NCBI RefSeq assembly: GCF_000160075.2
Contig: NZ_KI535340.1
Coordinates: 1,327,396 to 1,391,395 of the forward strand
Length of the DNA stretch: 64,000 bases
Direction of reading: 5' to 3'
From: Abiotrophia defectiva ATCC 49176
Lineage (GTDB): Bacteria; Bacillota; Bacilli; Lactobacillales; Aerococcaceae
Part shown: in pieces, positions 36,801-44,088 of the stretch
How the letters are laid out: every line of letters begins with the position of its first letter
Numbering within the stretch: the first letter of the stretch is position 1
Notes under the pieces: generated by a model
Seen by the model: only the letters and a program-made list of their open reading frames with translations
What the model was told of the DNA's origin: nothing
Databases searched by the model: none
Translations under genes and position numbers: made by a program

Positions 36801-37290
36801 GAAAGGTTTATCTTGAGCTTATTTTCAATCTTTTGTGGATCTTGGGTTGAAAATTTATTTCGTTCAACTAATTGTAATGCGCCGACGAAAATGTGAGACG
36901 CATTAAAGAGAGAAATGCGTTATAATAGTCTCATAAGATGTTAGTTCCTTGCTTTAAGTTTTCGACAACGAGGATTTAAAGGAGGGTAGTAGCAGCCTTC
37001 TAACAAATTGACTATATGTCCGTATGATCCCCTTAATGAACTTATCATGACGAAAGTCTTTGGGTCTTATCGTAGTATGTGTATGCCGATTTCATGCTAC
37101 TTATAACCCCGGAAGACTTCCAATCAGACGTCATATGGGCATAAGCACTCAATTTAAACCTTCTTAGTCAGGTTAATGACTAAGCAATCCCTTCTATGAT
37201 AGGTATCCCCTAATGCCTATGATAGAAGTCCCCTCTTGATACGGATATGCCGAATCCGTTGCAGCCGAGCTCCCTCTCGGCTGTTTTTTT
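36801..37290 (+). ncRNA. Candidate large structured RNA between cshB and ccpA
   Basis: Helices readable from sequence: 36821-36830/36845-36854; 36952-36957/36976-36981 capped by 36959-36964/36969-36974 inside 36939-36944/37000-37005; an unbroken 13-bp pairing of 37015-37027 with 37131-37143 (two G-T); 37072-37079/37093-37100 inside it; 37163-37170/37177-37184; 37191-37203/37216-37228; 37241-37246/37254-37259; and the terminator 37262-37283. The transcript would be about 490 nt from the promoter at 36766, or about 360 nt if a second TATAAT at 36921 is used. I find no RNase P GAGGAAAGTC or ACAGTGA core, no tmRNA tag or tRNA-like end, no SRP loop motif and no 6S-like single long hairpin. Family unknown. 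Confidence 0.6.
37262..37290 (+). terminator. Terminator of the structured RNA
   Basis: CAGCCGAG pairs perfectly with CTCGGCTG around CTCCCT, followed by seven T. Confidence 0.9.
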
Positions 37291-37310
37291 ATATTTTTGT
37301 CTTTCTTTGT

Positions 37311-37336
37311 CCCAGTCTTGAGCTGGGATTTTTTTA
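37311..37336 (+). terminator. Second terminator downstream of the structured RNA
   Basis: CCCAG pairs with CTGGG around seven bases, followed by A and seven T. It may be a back-up terminator. The AT-rich stretch from here to 37560 shows no further gene or clear site. Confidence 0.7.
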
Positions 37337-37568
37337 TTTTCTCTTCAGACTAAGGCTTTTTATAATCTCTTTATATGAAAGTAGTTCAAATTAGATATAG
37401 GAATTTATTTGTGAATTTTACTTTCTTTCAAGTTAGAAGAGCGCTAAATTAGGATTTTTGGTTTTTCGACTCTCTTTTATGCAAATTCCGCTTACATTTG
37501 TCTTTGAAAACTTTTCATTTTTCTCAAACTTTTTCAAGGTAAGGGCATAGAATGGGTGATAAAATGTA

Positions 37569-37584
37569 AGTAAAACGCTTGCTA
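37569..37584 (+). promoter_or_regulatory. Possible cre (CcpA-binding) site upstream of ccpA
   Basis: AGTAAAACGCTTGCTA resembles the catabolite-responsive element around a central CG but departs from the consensus at two fixed positions. It lies just upstream of the ccpA -35, where autoregulatory cre sites often occur. Confidence 0.3.
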
Positions 37585-37591
37585 AACCTTT

Positions 37592-37620
37592 TTGTTTATG
37601 GTACTTTATAAGAGTATAAA
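37592..37620 (+). promoter_or_regulatory. Promoter of ccpA
   Basis: TTGTTT, 17 bases, then TATAAA, about 30 bases before the ccpA ATG. Confidence 0.55.
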
Positions 37621-37650
37621 AGTGTTTACCTAGGAAGTGAGGCATCAAGT

Positions 37651-38655
37651 ATGGAAAAACAGACTATTACCATCTACGACGTTGCACGAGAAGCTGGCGT
37701 CTCCATGGCGACAGTATCTCGTGTGGTAAACGGCAACCCTAACGTTAAACCGTCAACTCGAAAAAAAGTATCAGAGGTCATTGAGCGCTTGGACTATCGT
37801 CCTAACGCCGTAGCGCGTGGCTTGGCAAGTAAGAAGACTACTACTGTTGGGGTCATCATTCCTAACGTGACCAATGTTTTCTTCTCGTCTCTAGCTCGCG
37901 GGATTGATGATATTGCGTCTATGTATAAGTACAACATTATTCTGGCAAACTCTGATGAAAACCCAGAAAAAGAAGTGCAAGTATTCAACACCTTGTTAGC
38001 CAAACAAGTGGACGGGATTATCTTCATGGGGAACGATATCCAAGAAAGCATCCAACATGAAGTCAACCGTACGCGCACACCTGTTGTCTTTGCTGGGACC
38101 ATTCTGTCTAACACAGAGCTTTCCAACGTCAACATTGACTACCGTCAAGCCACTAAGGAAGCGACTGCTTTACTCTTGGCTCATGGCCGTAAAGTTGGCT
38201 TAGTAACGGGTCCTGGTGAATATGATATCAACCGTGACTTCCGTCTCCAAGGCTACTCAGAAGCCCTTAAGGAAGCAGGCGTTAAGTTCAAACAAGACCT
38301 AGTCATTCAAAAGCAATTCACATACGCTGATGGCGATAAGATTGCAGCGCAATTGATTGCAGCTAAGGCTAATGCGGCCGTTATTGCTGACGATGAAATT
38401 GCAGTAGCAGTCCTCAATGCTTTGACCGATCGTGGTGTCAAAGTCCCACAAGACTTCGAAATCATTACGGGTAACAACTCAATGTTGACCCAAGTGGTCC
38501 GTCCTAAGTTGTCCAGTATCCAAATTCCGCTCTATGATATCGGGGCGGTGGCAATGCGTCTCTTGACCAAAATCATGAACAATGAAGAAGTGGAAGAGCA
38601 CCAAATTATCTTGCCACACAGATTCATTGCCCGTGGTTCAACTTTAGAAGATTAA
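37651..38655 (+). CDS. ccpA: Catabolite control protein A
   Basis: LacI-family regulator of 334 residues that binds cre sites with HPr-Ser-P as corepressor and governs carbon catabolite repression and activation. The N-terminal helix-turn-helix TIYDVAREAGVSMATVSRVV (6-25), the hinge helix YRPNAVARGLASKKT, and the periplasmic-binding-like core (VGVIIPNVTNVFFSSLARGIDDIA) match CcpA. The C-terminal LYDIGAVAMRLLTKIMNNEEV is also CcpA-like. It is monocistronic, with a good promoter and a strong terminator. Confidence 0.95.
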   Translation: MEKQTITIYDVAREAGVSMATVSRVVNGNPNVKPSTRKKVSEVIERLDYRPNAVARGLASKKTTTVGVIIPNVTNVFFSSLARGIDDIASMYKYNIILANSDENPEKEVQVFNTLLAKQVDGIIFMGNDIQESIQHEVNRTRTPVVFAGTILSNTELSNVNIDYRQATKEATALLLAHGRKVGLVTGPGEYDINRDFRLQGYSEALKEAGVKFKQDLVIQKQFTYADGDKIAAQLIAAKANAAVIADDEIAVAVLNALTDRGVKVPQDFEIITGNNSMLTQVVRPKLSSIQIPLYDIGAVAMRLLTKIMNNEEVEEHQIILPHRFIARGSTLED

Positions 38656-38667
38656 GACTAATGTCAA

Positions 38668-38698
38668 AAACCAAGGGTTAAGTAAGCCCTTGGTTTTT
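38668..38698 (+). terminator. Terminator after ccpA
   Basis: AAACCAAGGG pairs with CCCTTGGTTT around nine bases and runs into T. Its tail merges with the first satD repeat. Confidence 0.85.
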
Positions 38699-38774
38699 GG
38701 TCTATTATAATGGACTTTATTGATTTGGTCTATTATAATGGACTTTATCGATTTGGTCTATTATAATAGACTTA
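38696..38774 (+). repeat. Three tandem 28-bp repeats with palindromic core upstream of satD
   Basis: Units start at 38696, 38724 and 38752. Each holds a 16-bp palindrome at 38700, 38728 and 38756: GTCTATTATAATGGAC twice and the perfect GTCTATTATAATAGAC once. Each core also contains TATAAT. The array ends 16 bases before the satD start codon, so it looks like an operator array overlapping the promoter. Confidence 0.85.
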
Positions 38775-38789
38775 AGAGAGGAGGTCACT

Positions 38790-39476
38790 ATGAATCAATA
38801 CTATGCTTTAATTGGTGACATCATTGAGTCACGCCAACTAGCCAATCGTGCCCAGCAGCAAGGAGCCTTAAGCCAGGTCCTCGATAACTTGAATGACCGC
38901 TATCAGACCCACTTGGCCTCACGTTTTAGCCTAACCCTTGGCGATGAATTTCAAGGCCTAGTCAAAGTAGGGGCACCCATCTTTCAAATGATTGATGAAT
39001 TGCGTTTGGCCCTGCCTGACTTAAATCTGCGTTTTGGCCTTGGACTAGGTGAGATTCTTACCAGCATTAACCCAGCCCTTAGTCTGGGGGCCGATGGGCC
39101 GGCATATTGGCGGGCGCGGGAGGCCATCCAACAAGTGCATCAACAGCATCACTACGAGACAGTCCATGTCTATCTGGTGACGGGGCAAGAGGATCAGGAT
39201 GCGACTTTGAATCATAGCCTGGCCTTGAGTGAGTTTGTTCGTTCTTCTTGGATCCAATCGCAAATGGAAACCTTCCGGACCATCTTAGACTTGGGTTATT
39301 ATCAGTCGCGCTTTGATCAGAAGCGAGTGGCATCAGCCCTTGGTCTATCCTCTAGCGCCTTCGCCAAACGCATGAAATCGAGTGGCATCAAACTCTACTT
39401 GGATGTCAAAAATGACCTCAATCAGGCGATTGAGAATCTGGCCAGACAGGCAGCTCAAGGAGGGGAGAGCGCATGA
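38790..39476 (+). CDS. SatD family protein
   Basis: Protein of 228 residues whose start (YYALIGDIIESRQL) and middle (FSLTLGDEFQGL, RFGLGLGEI) match the SatD family, named from the acid-tolerance satCDE locus of Streptococcus mutans. The N-terminal part looks like a nucleotidyl-cyclase-like fold (GD..ESR and GDEFQG motifs), while the C-terminus (VASALGLSSSAFAKRMKSSG) looks like a helix-turn-helix. A DNA-binding regulator acting on the upstream repeats is an attractive inference. GAGGAGG fixes the ATG. The stop overlaps the next gene by four bases. Confidence 0.85.
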   Translation: MNQYYALIGDIIESRQLANRAQQQGALSQVLDNLNDRYQTHLASRFSLTLGDEFQGLVKVGAPIFQMIDELRLALPDLNLRFGLGLGEILTSINPALSLGADGPAYWRAREAIQQVHQQHHYETVHVYLVTGQEDQDATLNHSLALSEFVRSSWIQSQMETFRTILDLGYYQSRFDQKRVASALGLSSSAFAKRMKSSGIKLYLDVKNDLNQAIENLARQAAQGGESA

Positions 39477-40132
39477 TATCAACCTATTCAATGGGCCTCT
39501 ACTATGCGCTAGGCTGGATCTTAATCGAAAGCTATTACCGACCTTATGGCCAGGCCTTCTTAAAAGGGCGATTGGCCTGGTTAGAGCCTTGGATGCTCTA
39601 CATGGTCTGGGGCGCCTTGCTCTTGGGACCTAATCTTGTCGCAGGGGGCCTGCTGATTGGCCTAGGAGTAGTGAATGCTGTCCTAGGCAAATTACTTAAG
39701 TCTAAACAAGTGTCTCTCATAATGGCCCTACTTTTACTTGGTGCTAGTCTTTATGCGGCAAAAGTAGGTTGGGTTTGGCCATACAAAGCTGATTGGCTGT
39801 GGACAGCCCTCTATGCCTTGTGGTTAGGAGCTCCTGTTAACCAACTATTCCATTTCCTCTTCCGACGTTTTCAACCTGAAATTGAGATTGATGACGCGAC
39901 CATTGAAGGGGCAGGGGCCACAATTGGGATACTAGAGCGTCTGATAACGGGCTTGCTCTTAGTTAGCCAGAATTATGCCGCCTTGGGCTTGGTTTTCACG
40001 GCCAAATCCATCGCCCGCTACGATAAAATTTCCAAGAACAGCGCCTTCGCTGAATACTATCTCATTGGCTCACTCTTTAGTCTCTTGGCCGTTTTAGTAC
40101 TCTATCAGGTCTATCAATTAGGAAGCTGGTAG
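39473..40132 (+). CDS. DUF3307-type membrane protein, partner of SatD
   Basis: Polytopic membrane protein of 219 residues with about six hydrophobic segments. The last 80 residues (GILERLITGLLLVSQNYAALG, TAKSIARYDKISKN and AEYYLIGSLFSLL) match the conserved C-terminus of DUF3307 proteins. Function is unknown. It overlaps satD by ATGA; pairing of SatD-family and DUF3307 genes is recurrent in bacteria, which suggests a joint task at the membrane. A bidirectional terminator follows. Confidence 0.8.
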   Translation: MISTYSMGLYYALGWILIESYYRPYGQAFLKGRLAWLEPWMLYMVWGALLLGPNLVAGGLLIGLGVVNAVLGKLLKSKQVSLIMALLLLGASLYAAKVGWVWPYKADWLWTALYALWLGAPVNQLFHFLFRRFQPEIEIDDATIEGAGATIGILERLITGLLLVSQNYAALGLVFTAKSIARYDKISKNSAFAEYYLIGSLFSLLAVLVLYQVYQLGSW

Positions 40133-40144
40133 GCCCAAGCTAGT

Positions 40145-40196
40145 AAAAATAGCCCTAGCAGTTTGGATGAAGAATCCAGACTGCTAGGGCTATTTA
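40145..40196. terminator. Bidirectional terminator between the DUF3307 gene and yjzD
   Basis: AAATAGCCCTAGCAGT pairs with its complement ending TATTT (one extra base on one side), with an inner TGGAT/ATCCA helix; A and T tracts flank it. Confidence 0.9.
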
Positions 40197-40205
40197 TCTA
40201 GGCTA

Positions 40206-40418
40206 TTAGGAATGCGCCTCTTTGCTTGCTTGAGCTTGGGAGCTGTCACCTTGAACGCTCTCCATGATTCGCGCCACAACGGCGACAACAATGGTAATGA
40301 CAAAAGCCAAAATAGTCCCGCCCACTAAATCGTATTGGGCGCGTGTGAGTGAGCTACCTAGGTAGTAGACGATTTGTCCCAGGATGAAGCTCCAGAAAAA
40401 TGTGACGATATATTTCAT
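40206..40418 (-). CDS. yjzD: YjzD family (DUF2929) small membrane protein
   Basis: A 70-residue protein beginning MKYIVTFFWSFILGQIVYYLGSSL... in the DUF2929 manner (quoted in part), with two membrane helices (about 3-22 and 33-52) and a hydrophilic Ser/Gln-rich tail. Function is unknown. It lies divergent to dnaE, its usual position in Lactobacillales. GAAGGGAAAGT precedes the ATG on the minus strand. Confidence 0.8.
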   Translation of the reverse strand: MKYIVTFFWSFILGQIVYYLGSSLTRAQYDLVGGTILAFVITIVVAVVARIMESVQGDSSQAQASKEAHS

Positions 40419-40445
40419 ACTTTCCCTTCTTTCCTTTACAGTATA

Positions 40446-40473
40446 AGTGTAGCATATTTGCCAAATAATACAA
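40446..40473 (-). promoter_or_regulatory. Promoter of yjzD (minus strand)
   Basis: On the minus strand TTGTAT, 16 bases, then TACACT with an upstream TGC extension. Confidence 0.5.
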
Positions 40474-40529
40474 TGAAAAAGTTTTTGTTGCTAGTTCTTA
40501 ACCAAATTTGCTTAAAGCTAAGCTCTACC

Positions 40530-40558
40530 TTGTACTTTAAGGCATTTCATGGCACAAT
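40530..40558 (+). promoter_or_regulatory. Promoter of dnaE
   Basis: TTGTAC, 17 bases, then CACAAT. The leader that follows holds a small hairpin (GGTC-GAA / TTC-G-GACC, 40571-40591). Confidence 0.55.
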
Positions 40559-40620
40559 AAAGGAGAGCGTGGTCGAATGCCTGTTCGGACCGCAAAAAGG
40601 GCTTGAGAGGAGGAAATCCC

Positions 40621-43600
40621 ATGCTATTTAATGTTCATTCTGCCAATTCATTACTCGCCAGCACCTTGACGATTCCGTCCTATGTGGAAGCAGCTAAGGA
40701 ACGGGGCTATCAAATCCTGGGTTTAGCAGATGTTCACAGCCTGCAAGGGGCGCTAGACTTCTATAATCGTTGTCAGGCTGCTGGTCTCAAGGCCATGATT
40801 GGGGCGACCATTAAGCTGCCTGGGGCTCTTAAGCAAACACAAGTTTATCCCTTCCTAGTTTATGCCCTCAATCAAGCAGGTTATTATGAATTAATTGGCC
40901 TTATTCGACGCCTGAGCCATCAGCCCCTGTCGCCAGGTGCTATTTGGGATTATCTGACCCAGTCCTGCCACAATTTATTCTATATCTCTTGTGGCCATGC
41001 CAGCGAAGTGGAACAAACCTTGATTCATAGTGGTGACCAAGAAGCTAGCTTAGTCTTAGAACGCTTGGAGCAAGTCTTTGGGCCAGGCAATGTCTATCTG
41101 GGGGTAGCGGCTTTCCCTTATAATCCAGTTGAAGGTGAGGCCCTTAAGGCCTTTGCTAAGGCTTATCAAGTTCCGCTAGTAGTGGGGCAGGGGGTCTCGA
41201 CCTTAAATCAAGGCGATGCCTTCAGTCTTAAGGTTTTAGAAGCTATTGGGGCTAATGAGACCTTAGACGTGGAATTACGGGCCATGCAAGGGGTCCACTA
41301 TGTCTATAATTGGGCGGATTTGGAGGCCCAGTACGTCCGTTTGGGCTTAGCTGACTGTTTGACTAATAGTCGCCAACTAGCAGACCGTATGCAGGTATCC
41401 TTGCCACAAAATCAGGCCTTTCTGCCAAAATTTCCGACGCCAGACCACTTGCCAGCTAGTCAATTCTTGCGAGACTTAACTCAGTCGGCATTAGAAGACT
41501 TGAGGCCTGCTGATTTGGCGGTCTACCAGCAGCGGCTTGACTATGAGCTAGAAGTTATCGATAGTATGGGCTTTAGCGACTATTTCCTCATTGTCTGGGA
41601 TATTATTGTTTACTGCCAAAGTCACGCCATCCGAGTAGGGCCAGGTCGGGGTTCGGCGGCTGGCTCCTTAGTTTCCTACCTATTAGGGATTACGCGCGTC
41701 GATCCCATCCAATACAACTTACTCTTTGAGCGTTTCTTAAATCCAGAGCGCTATAATATGCCCGATATTGATATGGATATTCCCGATAATAAACGCCAAC
41801 AAGTTTTGCATTATGTGGTCGAGCGCTATGGCCAAGAGCAGGTCGCTCAAATTGCCACCTTGGGAACCTTCGGGGCTCGAGCCGCCATGCGGGATACCTT
41901 ACGAGTTCTAGGGGCGGATAGTGAGACCTTACGAGTCTGGGCGCGCGCCATACCAAAAGAGTTGGACATTAGCTTGCCTCAGGCCTATCAGAAGTCGGCT
42001 GCCTTACGCCAGTTAGTCAGTCAATCAGAGACCAACCAGCAGCTCTTCCAAGTGGCGCAAACCATCGAGGGCTTGCCGCGTCACATTTCAACCCATGCCG
42101 CGGCGGTGGTCATTCATGACCAAGCCTTGGATCAGGTTATTCCAGTCGTAGAACGACCTAACCAACCTCTTATGACTCAATTTACCATGTACGATGTGGA
42201 GAAGGTTGGCCTGCTTAAGATGGACTTCCTAGGCCTGAGAAACCTCAACCTGCTAGATACCATCATTAAGCAGGTTCAAAAGAGCCAAGCTGATTTTGAT
42301 ATTGAAGCAATTTCCATGGAAGATGCTCAAACGCTGGCCCTCTTCCGGGCGGCGGATACTAATGGGGTCTTCCAGTTTGAATCAGACGGCATTAAGCAAG
42401 TCCTACGCAAGTTGCAACCAGAGCGCTTTGAAGATATAGTAGCCGTCAACGCGCTCTTCCGTCCGGGACCAATGAAGCAGATTGACCACTATGTAGCGCG
42501 TCGTCATGGCAAGGAAAGCTATCAGGCTATCCATCCTATCCTGGAAGAAATCTTAGCGCCAACCTATGGCATCATCGTCTATCAGGAACAAGTCATGCAG
42601 GTCTGTCAACGTATGGCCGGTTTCAGCTTAGGACAGGCCGACTTGCTAAGACGGGCCATGGGTAAAAAGCAAGCCGATGTCATGGCGCGAGAACGCGAGC
42701 ATTTCATTAGGGGGGCTAGAGAGCAGGGGATAGAACCTGAGATTGCGTCAGCTACCTACGACTATATCTATGAGTTTGCCAGCTATGGCTTCAACCGCTC
42801 GCACGCGGTGGTCTATTCGACCTTAGCCTTCCAACTGGCCTATCTCAAGGTCCATTACCCTCTAGCTTTCTACCAAGCCCTCTTGAATATGGGCAGTTCC
42901 AACCAGACGACCATGGCCGACTATATTCTGGAGGCCAAACGGCATACAGGTCCACTCCTTGGCCTCAATCTCAATGAGAGTCAGATAGGCTTTAGTGTCA
43001 GTGGACAGCAACTCCAAGTAGGTCTCTCAGCCATCCGGACCTTACGCCATGACTTTGTCAGTCACATAGTAGAGGATCGTCAGCTCTTAGGACCTTACAC
43101 CGGCCTCTTGCATTTTATGCAGCGGCTACCTAAGAAATGGCTCAAGCACGAGTGGCTAGAAAGTCTGATTAGTGTAGGGGCCTTTGACTATACTGGCATG
43201 AACCGGCCAACCTTGCTTAAGAACCTAGACAAGCTCATGCAAAGTGTCACCTTCAGTGGCGGTAATTTGTCGCTCTTTCCAGAGCTAGAGCCACGAATTG
43301 AATGGGTGGAGGACTGGAACCCTAGCCAAAAGCGGGATAAGGAAGTGGAAATACTGGGCTTCTCCTTAGAGGGGCATCCAGTGGCAACTTATCAAGCCTT
43401 TGCCAAGTCCCATCCCAACTTACTGTCAGTAAGAGATATCTTAGCGGCCCAACCAAACCTCAAGGTCCAAACCCTAGTCTTAGTCAAAGGCATCCGGGTC
43501 ATTAACACTAAGAAGCAGGAATTAATGGCCTTCCTCGAACTAGAAGACGAAGTAGCTAGCATTAGCGGGGTAGTCTTCCCGCAAAGCTATCGACACTATG

Positions 43601-43971
43601 TCTCGCTGCTTAAGGAGGGACAGGTCTTGCTAGTAGAAGGGACGGTCGAATTAGACCGCCAAGGGCGCCATCAGCTGATTATTAAGCGCCTGTCTCCAGT
43701 CAATGAACAGGAAGCCAAGGCACCAAATAGCCCGAATGAGCATCCTTTCCAACGTTGCTTTGTCCAGGTCAAGGCCTTCCAGGACCTCAAACCTTTTCTG
43801 CCAGGCTTAAGAAAATTTGCCGATCAATATTCTGGACCGGTAGCCATGATTTTAGTCGATGGCAATCGTCAGACCTTCCAATTGGATGATGCCTATCGGG
43901 TCTCCTATGGCCAGAAAGCGCAAGCAGAATTAGCAAAACTACTGACTCCTTTCAAAATTATCTACAAGTAA
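40621..43971 (+). CDS. dnaE: DNA polymerase III subunit alpha, DnaE
   Basis: C-family replicative polymerase of 1116 residues. The N-terminal PHP domain begins FNVHSANSLLASTLTIPSYV. The polymerase core has the catalytic Asp pair in NMPDIDMDIPD at about residue 385, GPGRGSAAGSLVSYLLGI and RPGPMKQI, followed by helix-hairpin-helix and OB domains (VKGIRVINTKKQELMAFLELED). In Firmicutes it works beside PolC, chiefly extending primers. It lacks a DnaQ-like exonuclease insert. A TTG at 40603 extends the frame, but GAGGAGG sits between it and the ATG at 40621, which is the real start. Confidence 0.96.
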   Translation: MLFNVHSANSLLASTLTIPSYVEAAKERGYQILGLADVHSLQGALDFYNRCQAAGLKAMIGATIKLPGALKQTQVYPFLVYALNQAGYYELIGLIRRLSHQPLSPGAIWDYLTQSCHNLFYISCGHASEVEQTLIHSGDQEASLVLERLEQVFGPGNVYLGVAAFPYNPVEGEALKAFAKAYQVPLVVGQGVSTLNQGDAFSLKVLEAIGANETLDVELRAMQGVHYVYNWADLEAQYVRLGLADCLTNSRQLADRMQVSLPQNQAFLPKFPTPDHLPASQFLRDLTQSALEDLRPADLAVYQQRLDYELEVIDSMGFSDYFLIVWDIIVYCQSHAIRVGPGRGSAAGSLVSYLLGITRVDPIQYNLLFERFLNPERYNMPDIDMDIPDNKRQQVLHYVVERYGQEQVAQIATLGTFGARAAMRDTLRVLGADSETLRVWARAIPKELDISLPQAYQKSAALRQLVSQSETNQQLFQVAQTIEGLPRHISTHAAAVVIHDQALDQVIPVVERPNQPLMTQFTMYDVEKVGLLKMDFLGLRNLNLLDTIIKQVQKSQADFDIEAISMEDAQTLALFRAADTNGVFQFESDGIKQVLRKLQPERFEDIVAVNALFRPGPMKQIDHYVARRHGKESYQAIHPILEEILAPTYGIIVYQEQVMQVCQRMAGFSLGQADLLRRAMGKKQADVMAREREHFIRGAREQGIEPEIASATYDYIYEFASYGFNRSHAVVYSTLAFQLAYLKVHYPLAFYQALLNMGSSNQTTMADYILEAKRHTGPLLGLNLNESQIGFSVSGQQLQVGLSAIRTLRHDFVSHIVEDRQLLGPYTGLLHFMQRLPKKWLKHEWLESLISVGAFDYTGMNRPTLLKNLDKLMQSVTFSGGNLSLFPELEPRIEWVEDWNPSQKRDKEVEILGFSLEGHPVATYQAFAKSHPNLLSVRDILAAQPNLKVQTLVLVKGIRVINTKKQELMAFLELEDEVASISGVVFPQSYRHYVSLLKEGQVLLVEGTVELDRQGRHQLIIKRLSPVNEQEAKAPNSPNEHPFQRCFVQVKAFQDLKPFLPGLRKFADQYSGPVAMILVDGNRQTFQLDDAYRVSYGQKAQAELAKLLTPFKIIYK

Positions 43972-44002
43972 TCGATTACATCTATTATTTTCGAAAAAAT
44001 GT

Positions 44003-44031
44003 ATGACTTTAGCCAATAAAAGTGGTAAAAT
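44003..44031 (+). promoter_or_regulatory. Promoter of pfkA-pyk
   Basis: ATGACT, 17 bases, then TGG-TAAAAT (extended -10), 57 bases before the pfkA ATG. No clear cre site is visible. Confidence 0.5.
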
Positions 44032-44088
44032 AAGCCTTGGATATCAGTCCAAGTCGATTGATTACAATTCAACTTAGAGGTGAGAAAC

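Noticed and set aside
36933-37290. RNase P RNA, tmRNA, 6S or SRP RNA identity for the structured interval
   Set aside because: The GAGGAAAGTC and ACAGTGA cores of RNase P, the tag frame and tRNA-like ends of tmRNA, the SRP tip loops and the 6S single-hairpin layout are all missing.
37433-37648. Minus-strand frame of 71 codons upstream of ccpA
   Set aside because: It lies over the ccpA promoter, is Lys/Phe-rich as expected from AT-rich DNA, has no good ribosome site and resembles no family.
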